A stretch of DNA of 7,929 nucleotides from Pseudomonas sp. PGPPP3. Its GTDB lineage: Bacteria > Pseudomonadota > Gammaproteobacteria > Pseudomonadales > Pseudomonadaceae. The stretch covers positions 1 to 7,929 of the forward strand of contig NKIE01000117.1 of the NCBI GenBank assembly GCA_002256055.1. The letters are read 5' to 3'. The notes below the pieces were generated by a model. The model was not told where the DNA came from. It made no database searches and saw nothing but the letters and a program-made list of their open reading frames with translations. A program made the position numbers and the translations under genes. Numbering within the stretch: position 1 is the stretch's first letter; every line of letters starts with the position of its first letter. Below, in pieces: positions 1 through 6,264 of this stretch.

Positions 1-26
1 AAACCGGTCAAGGCGTAGCAACCCAG

Positions 27-58
27 GGTGGGTTGGTCGCGTAGCGGCGTAACCCACC
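27..58. repeat. Imperfect hairpin repeat, possible dispersed intergenic element
   Basis: The arms GGTGGGTT (27-34) and AACCCACC (51-58) are perfectly complementary. The interior also pairs (36-40 with 44-48, one pair a G-T wobble) around a three-base GTA loop, so nearly the whole 32 bp folds back on itself. Short palindromes with GGTGGGTT / AACCCACC ends are a pattern I associate with dispersed intergenic repeats in pseudomonads, but only one copy lies here, so the assignment to a family is inference. There is no T-run on either side, which argues against an intrinsic terminator. No gene is visible in 1-77. Confidence 0.45.
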
Positions 59-77
59 ATGAAGGACCAACGCCCAC

Positions 78-116
78 AAAAAAGCCCGCATCCATGGATG
101 CGGGCTTTTTTGTTTT
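78..116. terminator. Bidirectional intrinsic terminator downstream of sodB
   Basis: Positions 84-105 form a perfect 22-bp GC-rich palindrome, flanked by six A (78-83) and six T (106-111, continuing as GTTTT to 116), so 78-111 is a 34-bp perfect palindrome. It lies 32 bp beyond the sodB stop codon. On the minus strand it gives a stable hairpin followed by a U-run that would end the sodB transcript; on the plus strand it would equally stop transcription arriving from a gene to the left of the window. Confidence 0.93.
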
Positions 117-148
117 AGCGCGCTGCCTTAGGGGCAGCGGCCAAGGGC

Positions 149-730
149 TTAGGCGGCGAAGTTTTTCGCTACGAAGTCCCAGTTCACCAGATTCCAGAAC
201 GCTTCTACGTACTTCGGACGCATGTTGCGGTAGTCGATGTAGTAGGCGTGTTCCCAGACGTCGCAGGTCAGCAGCGGGGTGTCGCCGCTGGTCAGCGGGC
301 AGCCTGCGCCGATGGTGCTGGCCAGGGCCAGGGAGCCGTCAGCTTTCTTTACCAGCCAGCCCCAGCCGGAGCCGAAGGTGCCGATGGAGGTCTTGCTGAA
401 CTCTTCCTTGAACTTGTCGAACGAGCCGAAGGCTGCGTTGATGGCATCGGCCAGCGCGCCAGTCGGTTGGCCGCCGGCGTTAGGGGCCAGGCAGTTCCAG
501 TAGAAGGTGTGGTTCCAGATCTGTGCGGCGTTGTTGAAGATGCCGCCGGTCGAGGTCTTGATGACTTCTTCCAGGCTCTTGCCTTCGAACTCGGTGCCCG
601 GCACCAGGTTGTTCAGGTTAACCACGTAAGCGTTGTGGTGCTTGTCGTGGTGGAATTCCAAGGTCTCGGCGGACAGGTGCGGCTCGAGGGCGTTCTTCTC
701 GTAGGGCAGCGGCGGCAATTCGAAAGCCAT
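149..730 (-). CDS. sodB: Superoxide dismutase [Fe]
   Basis: A 193-residue cytoplasmic iron superoxide dismutase that converts superoxide to oxygen and hydrogen peroxide. The length is that of the family and both ends are intact. The four metal ligands are visible: His27 (in [10 protein letters not shown]), His74 (in [11 protein letters not shown]), and Asp157 and His161 (in DVWEHAYY). Gln70, two residues before the WNHTFYW segment, is the position that marks the Fe type; Mn enzymes carry their glutamine elsewhere (near residue 146 in E. coli SodA). Tyr35 is the conserved second-sphere tyrosine. The ATG at 728-730 is preceded by GGAG (plus-strand 738-741) seven bases upstream. In pseudomonads sodB expression follows iron, positively through Fur and the PrrF small RNAs; no Fur box is obvious here, so that link is from family knowledge. 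The gene is probably monocistronic: its own promoter lies in the gap behind argO and a strong terminator follows it. Confidence 0.97.
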   Translation of the reverse strand: MAFELPPLPYEKNALEPHLSAETLEFHHDKHHNAYVVNLNNLVPGTEFEGKSLEEVIKTSTGGIFNNAAQIWNHTFYWNCLAPNAGGQPTGALADAINAAFGSFDKFKEEFSKTSIGTFGSGWGWLVKKADGSLALASTIGAGCPLTSGDTPLLTCDVWEHAYYIDYRNMRPKYVEAFWNLVNWDFVAKNFAA

Positions 731-843
731 GGTTTATCTCCATTTATCAGGTCAGGGCATCAGGTCAGGGCTCGCGCGGCAAGCGCGCGACCGGTTCACG
801 GGCCGGTCGACGGCTCGGAGCTTAGGGCTCGGCGCGCCGCGAA
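731..843 (-). promoter_or_regulatory. Structured sodB 5' leader with a 13-bp tandem duplication
   Basis: If transcription starts about seven bases beyond the -10 at 850-855, the sodB mRNA has a leader of roughly 110 nt. It contains two inverted repeats: TCGCGC/GCGCGA (772-777 and 785-790) and GACCGG/CCGGTC (789-794 and 803-808). Close to the ribosome-binding site a 13-bp unit is repeated exactly, head to tail (746-758 and 759-771). The repeat ends four bases from the GGAG of the Shine-Dalgarno site, so it could alter accessibility of the initiation region or pairing with a small RNA. No function is shown by the sequence alone. Confidence 0.5.
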
Positions 844-849
844 CCCCGG

Positions 850-878
850 ATCATAGCACCCGAGCCCGGTGCTATCCA
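850..878 (-). promoter_or_regulatory. Probable sigma-70 promoter of sodB with an internal dyad
   Basis: On the minus strand, TGGATA (873-878) and TATGAT (850-855) are separated by exactly 17 bp; the -10 is preceded by TG-C, giving an extended -10 element. A perfect inverted repeat, ATAGCACC / GGTGCTAT with a 7-bp centre (853-875), overlaps both hexamers and fills the spacer. It is not followed by a T-run, so a terminator role is unlikely, and a protein bound to it would cover the RNA polymerase site. The regulator is not identifiable from the sequence; the dyad does not resemble a Fur box. Confidence 0.6.
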
Positions 879-893
879 CGCAGCAACTGTGTG

Positions 894-912
894 GAAAAGC
901 CCGGCCAGAGCT
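894..912 (-). terminator. Weak candidate terminator downstream of argO
   Basis: Reading the minus strand just past the argO stop, a 5-bp stem (898-902 with 908-912, one G-U pair) around a five-base loop is followed by TTTT (895-898). Its position nine bases after the stop codon is right, but the stem is short and the T-run is only four bases, so termination may be partial. Confidence 0.3.
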
Positions 913-920
913 GTCGACGG

Positions 921-1523
921 TTAGTTGGGCAGGAGCAACTGCGCTGCGACGGTAAACATCATGGCGGCGACCAATAGATCCAGCAGGCGCCAGGTGGTCG
1001 GTCGTGCCAACCAAGGCGCAAGCCATGCAGCGCCCAGGGCTAGGGTGAAAAACCACATCAATGACGCACTGGCTGCCCCTAACGCGTAGGCGCCTGGTAC
1101 TGCCTGCTGGGCCCCGAGTGAGCCGATCAGCAGCACGGTGTCCAGATACACATGGGGGTTGAGCAGGGTCACGGCCAGGGCGCTGAGCAGCACCGCGCGG
1201 CGTGAGCGTGGGCCGCTGTCTTGCTCCTGGCCGAGGCTTTGCGGGCGCACGGCGCGGTGCAGGGCGAGGGCGCCGTAGTAGAGCAGGAAGGCGGCGCCGC
1301 CCCAGCGAGCAATGCCCAACAGTATCGGACTCTGCATCAAGAGGGTGGCCAGACCGAAGACACCGAGGGTGACCAGCAGTGCATCACAAAAGACGCATAA
1401 CGCCGCCACAGTCAGATGGTGTTCACGGCGCAGGCTCTGGGCGAGGACGAAGGCGTTCTGCGCGCCAATCGCCATGATCAGGCCGAAGGCCACGAGTAAG
1501 CCGTTGAGGTAGCTGTGCCACAT
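921..1523 (-). CDS. argO: LysE/ArgO-family basic amino acid exporter
   Basis: A 200-residue inner-membrane exporter of the LysE superfamily, which moves arginine and/or lysine out of the cell. The N-terminal signature (AFGLIMAIGAQNAFVLAQ, residues 12-29) and the LNPHVYLDTV segment (121-130) are characteristic of LysE/ArgO proteins. Hydrophobic stretches at about 5-28, 38-63, 68-90, 112-136, 144-172 and 179-198 fit the six-segment fold. I chose the ATG at 1521-1523 because AGGAA (plus-strand 1531-1535) stands seven bases upstream; an in-frame extension to 1604 adds 27 polar residues before the family start and would run through the promoter region. It is divergent from argP, the arrangement of lysE with lysG in Corynebacterium glutamicum, so ArgP very likely activates it when arginine or lysine accumulates. 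Whether the main substrate is arginine or lysine cannot be read from the sequence. Confidence 0.88.
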   Translation of the reverse strand: MWHSYLNGLLVAFGLIMAIGAQNAFVLAQSLRREHHLTVAALCVFCDALLVTLGVFGLATLLMQSPILLGIARWGGAAFLLYYGALALHRAVRPQSLGQEQDSGPRSRRAVLLSALAVTLLNPHVYLDTVLLIGSLGAQQAVPGAYALGAASASLMWFFTLALGAAWLAPWLARPTTWRLLDLLVAAMMFTVAAQLLLPN

Positions 1524-1622
1524 GAGACGGTTCCTGAAAGTGAGTGGTGTGGTGGCCAGTGTCTGGTGGCTTGGCGTATAAGGAAAACAAATTATGCTGA
1601 TCACTCATTAGGGTTGCTAATA
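1524..1622. promoter_or_regulatory. argO-argP divergent control region
   Basis: This 99-bp gap must hold both start signals. For argP, TTGGCG (1571-1576) and TATGCT (1593-1598) with a 16-bp spacer is a reasonable sigma-70 promoter. Across the same stretch ATAA (1578-1581) and TTAT (1592-1595) form an inverted repeat containing the T-N11-A pattern favoured by LysR-type regulators, so it is a candidate ArgP site. This AT-rich core stands out from the GC-rich flanks. No convincing -35/-10 pair for argO was found, which is compatible with a promoter that depends on an activator. Confidence 0.5.
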
Positions 1623-2516
1623 ATGTTCGACTACAAACTACTGGCTGCCCTGGCTGCCGTGGTGGAGCAGGCGGGCTTCGAGCGGGCTGCACAGTTGCTC
1701 GGTGTGTCGCAGTCGGCGGTGTCGCAACGGATCAAATTGCTTGAAGCGCGGGTCGGCCAGCCGGTGCTGGTACGTGGCACGCCGCCGTTGCCCACGGATG
1801 TTGGTCGGCGCCTGCTCAACCATGTGCAACAGGTGCGCCTGCTGGAGCGTGATCTGCAAGGCCAGGTGCCGGCGCTGGATGACAGCGTCTGGCCCGAGCG
1901 GTTACGCATCGCGTTAAATGCCGACAGTCTGGCGACCTGGTGGGCGGCGGCGGTTGGGCCGTTCTGTGCCAGTCACCGGGTGCTGTTGGAGTTACTGGTG
2001 GAAGACCAGGAAGTCGGCCTCAAGCGCATGCGGGCTGGCGATGTGGCCGCGTGCGTGTGCGCCAGCGAGCGGCCGGTGGCAGGCGCGCGCAGTCAGCTGC
2101 TGGGGGCGATGCGTTATCGAGCGTTGGCCAGTCCGGCGTTTATTGCCCGGCACTTTGCCCAAGGTGTAACGCCAGCGGCCCTGGCGCGCAGTCCGGCAAT
2201 CGTCTTCGGACCGGATGACCAGCTGCAGCATCGTTTTTTACAAAGCTTGGGTGTCGAGGGCGGATTTGTCCACCACCTGTGCCCGTCGTCCGAAGGCTTT
2301 GTCCGCTTGACCGAAGGCGGGCTGGGCTGGGGCTTGGTCCCCGAGCAGCAGGTGCAGGCACAACTGGCTAGCGGCAGCCTGCGTGAACTGCTGCCGGAGC
2401 AGGTGCTGGATGTGCCGCTGTACTGGCACCACTGGCGCAATGGCGGCGAGTTGCTCGCCGAGCTGACCCAGCAGTTGCAGCGCTGCGCCGGGCAGTGGCT
2501 GGTGATGCCGGGCTAA
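1623..2516 (+). CDS. argP: LysR-type regulator ArgP (IciA), activator of basic amino acid export
   Basis: A 297-residue LysR-family transcription factor, the length usual for ArgP. The N-terminal winged helix-turn-helix covers about residues 2-60, with the DNA-reading helices at roughly 18-37 (AGFERAAQLLGVSQSAVSQR). The rest is the periplasmic-binding-like effector domain that in ArgP senses arginine and lysine. I start it at the ATG at 1623, which gives the standard MFDYKLLAAL opening; AGGG lies nine bases upstream. An in-frame extension back to 1515 adds 36 residues that overlap the divergent promoter and the argO start, and is not credible. Its partner is the divergent argO. The family name IciA comes from binding to the E. 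coli replication origin in vitro; transport control is the better supported role. The stop is only 7 bp from the stop of the convergent chemoreceptor gene, with no terminator visible between them. Confidence 0.9.
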   Translation: MFDYKLLAALAAVVEQAGFERAAQLLGVSQSAVSQRIKLLEARVGQPVLVRGTPPLPTDVGRRLLNHVQQVRLLERDLQGQVPALDDSVWPERLRIALNADSLATWWAAAVGPFCASHRVLLELLVEDQEVGLKRMRAGDVAACVCASERPVAGARSQLLGAMRYRALASPAFIARHFAQGVTPAALARSPAIVFGPDDQLQHRFLQSLGVEGGFVHHLCPSSEGFVRLTEGGLGWGLVPEQQVQAQLASGSLRELLPEQVLDVPLYWHHWRNGGELLAELTQQLQRCAGQWLVMPG

Positions 2517-2523
2517 GCGACGC

Positions 2524-4482
2524 TTACAAAATGAAGTGTTGCACCAGGTGTTGCTGGCCGCTGGAGACTTCCAGCAGGTGTTCACCGCTACGGCGGGTGT
2601 GCGCTGCACTTTGGCGATTCTCGCCAGTCATCGCATGCAGCCGGTGCATATGCTGGTTGACCTCTTGCGTGGTGCCGGCCTGTTCGTTGGCGGCGGCGGC
2701 AATCTGCTCGGCCAGTGCTTGTACGCCTTGTAGGGATTGGTCCAGTTGACTGAGGGCCGCCAGTACCACCTGGGTTTCCTGCTCCAGGCCATGGGCTTGG
2801 CCTGCGGCGGCGCGCATCACTTGCAGTGCCTCGCTGGAGGAGCCTTGCAGTGCTTGGGTGATGGCGACAATTTCTTCAGTGGCACTGCTGGTGCGCTGGG
2901 CCAGATTGCGCACTTCGTCGGCAACTACGGCAAAACCGCGACCTTGCTCGCCAGCGCGGGCTGCCTCAATGGCGGCATTCAGGGCTAGCAGGTTGGTCTG
3001 CTCGGCGATACCGCGAATCACTGCGAGTACTGAGCCGATCTGCAGGGCATCGTGGGCCAGGGTGTCGACCACATTGCCGGCCTGGCTGATGTCCGTGAGC
3101 AGGCGGCCTTGCTGATCGATCATCTGCTCCAAGGTGCCTTGCATTTGGCCAAAGGCGCCGCGCGCAGCGCTGCTGCTGGTGGCACTGTCGGCTGCGTTGC
3201 GGGCAATTTCCTGCACCGTGCTGGCCATCTGCTCAACCGCGCTCACGACCATCTCAAGGGCTTCTTGTTGCTGGTCGAGGCGTTCACTGGTTTGCCCGGC
3301 CGCGGTCAGAATGTCGCCGCTGGCGTGGTCGATGGCCTGACTGGAATGGCGCAGCTTTTCGATGACGTCACGCCAGGCTCGCGCCATTTCGTGCAGTGCC
3401 TGCATCAGGCCGGCTTGCTGGCCCTCTGTTGTCGGTAGATTGAGTTCGCCGGCGGCCAGGCGGCGGGCGAGGGCGCTCATGCTGCTGGGTTCGCCACCCA
3501 GTGGTCGCATCACGCTGCGGCTTACCAGCCAGGTGGCGGCGGCTACTGCGACCACTGTGAGGAGGCTGAGCAGGAGCATTTGCCACATTAATTGACGCAC
3601 CGGAGCGAGTGCTTGTTGTTGATCCATTTCCGCAATCAGGGCCCAGTTGTTGCCGGAAAACTCCAGCGGTACGAAAACCTTGAGGGCCGGATTGCCGTCC
3701 AGTCCGGCCTCTTCCAGGCGGCCTTGCTGGCCCGCAAGGGCGCGGCTGATGGCGTTGGCAGTTAGCCCTGTGGACGGAGTGAGGCTACGGCTGACCTGCA
3801 GATCCGGGAAGCGTGCCGAGTCTGAGCGCAGGCGACTGTCGTTGCCGACCAGGTAGGTTTCCCCTTGTTCGCCAAGCCCCTGGCGGGTTTGCATGACGCT
3901 GTTCAGGGGGGCAATCGGGAGTTCCAGCACCAGGGTCATTTGCAGTTCATCGTCGCTGCCGATGGGGGCTGCTAGGTACTGGGTAGGTGCCTGGCTGAGT
4001 TCGTTGTAGAGCAGGTCACTGATCAGGATCTTGCGCTGCTCAGCACTTTGTTTCACCAGTCGGGCCAGCGGGGTGTTGCGCAGGGCTTCACTGCCGAGGT
4101 TGTTCTGATAGTCGGCACCTCGTAGCAGGCTGAACATCACGGTGCCGTCGGGCAGCACCAGTTTCAGCTCGCGGTAACCAAAGGTAGCGATAAAGTTCTC
4201 GAAGATGGGGCGGTCGTAGTTGGAGCTGCTGAGCAGGGCATTGGTGTCTAGGCCCTCATAGCTGTTGCTCAGGTTGCTGGCCAGGGTGCTGATCTGGTTG
4301 TGGCGTTCCTGCCAGGTATTCAACAGTTGCTGCTGTTTGATATTTGCCACGGCTTCCAAGGCGTTGAGGGTCTGTGTGCGCAAGGCTTCGCTGGCTTGTT
4401 GGTAGGCAACGAAAGCCATTGCCAGGACAGGGAGAAGTCCTATTAGCAGGTAGCTCAGGGCCAGCTTGAGACGTAGTGGCAT
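2524..4482 (-). CDS. Methyl-accepting chemotaxis protein with periplasmic dCache-type sensor
   Basis: A 652-residue inner-membrane chemoreceptor. TM1 is at about residues 6-26, followed by a periplasmic sensor of about 270 residues (30-298). That size, with two PAS-like signatures ([10 protein letters not shown] near 109-118 and [13 protein letters not shown] at 210-222), fits a double Cache ligand-binding domain. TM2 is at about 301-322; a HAMP domain beginning RPLGGEP follows; the cytoplasmic helical bundle carries the conserved hairpin tip around 494-530 ([20 protein letters not shown] ... [13 protein letters not shown]) that contacts CheA and CheW. There is no C-terminal aromatic pentapeptide for tethering CheR/CheB. 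I chose ATG 4480-4482, which has GGAG (plus-strand 4492-4495) nine bases upstream, over a GTG five codons earlier that has no Shine-Dalgarno. The ligand is unknown; many dCache receptors bind amino acids or organic acids, and the neighbouring export genes are not evidence of a shared ligand. Confidence 0.93.
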   Translation of the reverse strand: MPLRLKLALSYLLIGLLPVLAMAFVAYQQASEALRTQTLNALEAVANIKQQQLLNTWQERHNQISTLASNLSNSYEGLDTNALLSSSNYDRPIFENFIATFGYRELKLVLPDGTVMFSLLRGADYQNNLGSEALRNTPLARLVKQSAEQRKILISDLLYNELSQAPTQYLAAPIGSDDELQMTLVLELPIAPLNSVMQTRQGLGEQGETYLVGNDSRLRSDSARFPDLQVSRSLTPSTGLTANAISRALAGQQGRLEEAGLDGNPALKVFVPLEFSGNNWALIAEMDQQQALAPVRQLMWQMLLLSLLTVVAVAAATWLVSRSVMRPLGGEPSSMSALARRLAAGELNLPTTEGQQAGLMQALHEMARAWRDVIEKLRHSSQAIDHASGDILTAAGQTSERLDQQQEALEMVVSAVEQMASTVQEIARNAADSATSSSAARGAFGQMQGTLEQMIDQQGRLLTDISQAGNVVDTLAHDALQIGSVLAVIRGIAEQTNLLALNAAIEAARAGEQGRGFAVVADEVRNLAQRTSSATEEIVAITQALQGSSSEALQVMRAAAGQAHGLEQETQVVLAALSQLDQSLQGVQALAEQIAAAANEQAGTTQEVNQHMHRLHAMTGENRQSAAHTRRSGEHLLEVSSGQQHLVQHFIL

Positions 4483-4491
4483 GTGCAGCGG

Positions 4492-4495
4492 CTCC
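4492..4495 (-). promoter_or_regulatory. Ribosome-binding site fixing the chemoreceptor start
   Basis: GGAG on the minus strand, nine bases before ATG 4480-4482. It overlaps the GTG codon at 4495-4497, the alternative upstream start, so ribosomes bound here would begin at the ATG. Confidence 0.65.
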
Positions 4496-4537
4496 ACGGG
4501 TAGATGAGTGACATAGATTCGGAATGTTTAATAATCT

Positions 4538-4552
4538 GCAAGAAGCGTGCAA
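4538..4552 (-). promoter_or_regulatory. Candidate sigma-54 (RpoN) promoter of the chemoreceptor gene
   Basis: The minus strand reads TTGCAC, five bases, TTGC, followed by A. This matches the -24/-12 consensus TGGCAC-N5-TTGC in spacing and in every position but one (T for the first G of the -24 GG). The base after TTGCAC is the preferred G. Counting from the -12 element, transcription would start near 4526, giving a leader of about 43 nt, with the GGAG site for ATG 4482 in place. An AT-rich tract containing the palindrome AAAACTAGTTTT (4563-4574) lies just upstream, where an IHF or activator site could be. No convincing sigma-70 alternative was found. Confidence 0.6.
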
Positions 4553-4620
4553 ATAAACAAACAAAACTAGTTTTTATCTGTCTCGGCCTCTGAAGGCGCA
4601 ATTTTGGCTTGCTGGGTTAG

Positions 4621-4635
4621 AGCGTAGGCTACGCT
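4621..4635. promoter_or_regulatory. 15-bp perfect dyad upstream of the SDR gene, possible operator
   Basis: AGCGTAG and CTACGCT flank a single G, giving a perfect 7+1+7 inverted repeat 50-64 bases before the start codon at 4685. The position suits an operator for the SDR gene. The only promoter-like sequences around it are weak (for example TAGAGT at 4643-4648 without a good -35), so promoter and regulator remain unassigned. The whole gap 4483-4684 otherwise contains only the chemoreceptor control signals. Confidence 0.35.
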
Positions 4636-4684
4636 GCCGCTGCTAGAGTGCGCGGCACGATGGCTGGGGTTTGGTGGGGGTAGG

Positions 4685-5674
4685 ATGAAGATTCTGGTAA
4701 CCGGTGCGAGTGGCTTTATTGGTGGGCGTTTTGCTCGTTTTGCTCTGGAGCAAGGTTTGCAGGTGCGCGTGAGTGCGCGCCGGGCTGAGGCGGTGGAGCC
4801 TCTGCTGGCCCGTGGTGCCGAGTTGGTTGCCGGTGATCTAAGCGATGCGGTGTTGGTACAGCGCTTGTGCCGTGGTGTGGATGCGGTGGTGCATTGTGCT
4901 GGGGCTGTGGGCGTGTGGGGGCGCTACGCGGCGTTCCATCAGGCCAACGTGACGGTCACTGAGAATGTGGTCGAGGCTTGTCTCGGTCAGCAGGTGCGAC
5001 GCCTGGTGCATCTATCGTCGCCGTCGATCTATTTTGATGGTCGCGATCATGTGGGTATCACCGAGGAACAGGTGCCCAAGCGCTTTTCCGATCATTACGG
5101 AGCAACCAAATACCTGGCCGAGCAGAAGGTCTTTGGTGCTGCCGAGTTTGGCCTGGAGGTACTGGCGCTCCGCCCGCGCTTCGTTACCGGCGCTGGCGAC
5201 ACCAGTATCTTTCCGCGGTTGATCAACATGCAGCGCAAGGGGCGCTTGTCGATTATTGGCAACGGTTTGAACAAGGTCGATTTCACCAGCGTGCAGAACC
5301 TCAATGACGCGCTGTTCAGCGCCTTACTGGCGGGTGCGCCAGCGCTGGGTAAGGCCTACAACATCAGCAATGGCGCGCCGGTGCCGCTGTGGGATGTGGT
5401 TAATTATGTCTTCCGTCAGCTCGATCTGCCGCCGGTAACCCGGCATCTGCCGTACGGGCTGGCCTATGGTGCTGCGACGCTCAACGAGACGCTCTGCAGG
5501 CTGTTGCCGGGGCGCCCGGAGCCGACCCTGTTTCGCCTAGGCGTGGCGGTGATGGCCAAGAATTTCTCCCTGGACATCAGTCGTGCGCGGCAATACCTCG
5601 ACTACGATCCGCGCGTCAGTCTGTGGTCTGCACTGGACGAGTTTTGCCAAGGCTGGCAGGCGCAACAGCATTGA
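4685..5674 (+). CDS. NAD(P)-dependent extended short-chain dehydrogenase/epimerase-family protein
   Basis: A 329-residue soluble oxidoreductase of the extended SDR superfamily (epimerase / 3-beta-hydroxysteroid dehydrogenase-like). The N-terminal Rossmann motif TGASGFIGG (residues 6-14) binds the dinucleotide, GDLSD at 50-54 is the usual acidic position contacting adenine, and the catalytic set is Ser111/Ser112 with Tyr138-x3-Lys142 (YGATK). The C-terminal part carries the expected RPRFVTGAGD and DFTSVQNLNDA segments of the substrate half. An Arg-rich SARR (30-33) after the second strand may favour NADP(H), but this is weak. The GGTGGGGGTAGG stretch just before the ATG serves as the Shine-Dalgarno region. 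The substrate cannot be inferred; it sits where I recall a 'probable oxidoreductase' near sodB in P. aeruginosa. Sugar epimerase, steroid-like dehydrogenase and beta-keto-acid reductase (OleD-like) remain open. It converges with the next gene at 15 bp. Confidence 0.85.
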   Translation: MKILVTGASGFIGGRFARFALEQGLQVRVSARRAEAVEPLLARGAELVAGDLSDAVLVQRLCRGVDAVVHCAGAVGVWGRYAAFHQANVTVTENVVEACLGQQVRRLVHLSSPSIYFDGRDHVGITEEQVPKRFSDHYGATKYLAEQKVFGAAEFGLEVLALRPRFVTGAGDTSIFPRLINMQRKGRLSIIGNGLNKVDFTSVQNLNDALFSALLAGAPALGKAYNISNGAPVPLWDVVNYVFRQLDLPPVTRHLPYGLAYGAATLNETLCRLLPGRPEPTLFRLGVAVMAKNFSLDISRARQYLDYDPRVSLWSALDEFCQGWQAQQH

Positions 5675-5689
5675 CTGTGAGGGCCTGTC

Positions 5690-5953
5690 TCAGCCGCGAA
5701 GGGGCCCGGCATAGCGGGTGTACTTGGCGATCAACTGCTCTTCGCTGAGCTGTGGCGCTGGCAGATGGATGCCGCTCAACTCGCTCAGGTGCGAGCCCAG
5801 TTCGCGGGTTTCTTCCTGGGAGGACTGCAGGCAGGCGAGCAGCATGGCGTTGATCGCATCGCTTTGACTCAGGCGGATATTGATGTCCAGCTCATCGCGC
5901 AGACGGCGACGCAGGGTTTGCATGCAATCGACAATAGCTTTGGTCAGTTCCAT
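5690..5953 (-). CDS. Conserved-looking small cytoplasmic protein of unknown function
   Basis: An 87-residue protein that I do not recognise. It has no signal peptide or membrane segment. Residues 1-57 look helical: an N-terminal basic-amphipathic helix (KAIVDCMQTLRRRLRDEL, about 5-22), then a short strand-like DINIRLSQ, and a second helix (SDAINAMLLACLQSSQEE, about 31-48). The strand followed by 'SQSDAINAML' is faintly like a ribbon-helix-helix arrangement, but the basic strand residues are not convincing, so this is only a possibility. The C-terminus is polar and Pro-containing, ending KYTRYAGPLRG. The ATG at 5951-5953 has a GGGGGA-type Shine-Dalgarno (plus-strand 5962-5967) eight bases upstream, supporting a real gene. 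It is convergent with the SDR gene (15-bp gap, no terminator) and divergent from the coiled-coil protein gene. Confidence 0.72.
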   Translation of the reverse strand: MELTKAIVDCMQTLRRRLRDELDINIRLSQSDAINAMLLACLQSSQEETRELGSHLSELSGIHLPAPQLSEEQLIAKYTRYAGPLRG

Positions 5954-6181
5954 TGGTGACGTCCCCCGACGTTGAAGAGAGCTGCTGGCCTTTCCCCATT
6001 GATCGGCCCGCAGGGCGAGAGGCGAGTCGCAGCTCGCCCTCAGTCAGTGCGCCGCTCTAGCGCGGCCCTTATGACGTTGAGGTATTTGCAAGTGGCGTAC
6101 CACTTGGCTGGTTGGCGCAGTGTCTGGCCTGCAGGTGTGCGTGGGAGCATTCGCTGCACTTCGTCGGTGCGGCTTGCACTG

Positions 6182-6211
6182 CGCTGGCGCGGCGCTGAAG
6201 CCGCGCTGGCG
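6182..6211. repeat. Strong hairpin built on two GCGCTGGCG direct repeats
   Basis: The 9-mer GCGCTGGCG occurs at 6181-6189 and 6203-6211. With the GCGGC/GCCGC between them the stretch folds into a 12-bp stem (6182-6193 with 6200-6211, two G-T pairs) closed by the six-base loop GCTGAA. It overlaps the -35 position and spacer of the predicted promoter at 6195-6223. The mixture of direct and inverted symmetry resembles a REP-like palindrome, but no second copy is present to confirm that. Confidence 0.4.
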
Positions 6212-6223
6212 AAGCGGTATACT
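6195..6223 (+). promoter_or_regulatory. Probable sigma-70 promoter of the coiled-coil protein gene
   Basis: TATACT (6218-6223) is a good -10 hexamer. Seventeen bases upstream, CTGAAG (6195-6200) is a poor -35 with about three matches to consensus. The start of transcription would be near 6230, leaving a leader of about 35 nt before the ATG at 6265. Confidence 0.5.
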
Positions 6224-6264
6224 CGCCACTCTTTGGCTTTGGCTTATTTCTTTGCGGGTTTCCC

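Larger units (their letters stand above)
5954..6264. other. 311-bp intergenic region rich in inverted repeats
   Basis: No credible gene lies in this gap between two divergent genes. It contains AGGGCGAG / CTCGCCCT (6012-6019 and 6033-6040), where a second internal GGCGAG (6021-6026) can compete for the same partner; GCCGC / GCGGC (6051-6055 and 6062-6066); a compact 18-bp hairpin CAAGTGG-CGTA-CCACTTG (6089-6106); and a long hairpin at 6182-6211 that abuts the promoter of the downstream gene. None is followed by a T-run, so they are not simple terminators. They could be operators, leader structures of the 87-residue protein gene, or remnants of palindromic repeats; a small RNA gene is possible but unsupported. 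Confidence 0.45.

Noticed and set aside
248..856. Long plus-strand open frames opposite sodB
   Set aside because: They are antisense to a gene with all catalytic residues intact, have low-complexity Gly/Ala/Arg composition from the GC-rich complement, and run through the sodB promoter and leader.
853..875. The dyad between argO and sodB as the argO terminator
   Set aside because: No T-run follows it on the minus strand and it coincides precisely with the sodB -35/-10 spacer; a weaker hairpin with TTTT lies closer to the argO stop.
1515..1622. N-terminal extension of ArgP by 36 residues
   Set aside because: It lacks family similarity, has no Shine-Dalgarno, and would cover the divergent promoter region and the argO start codon.
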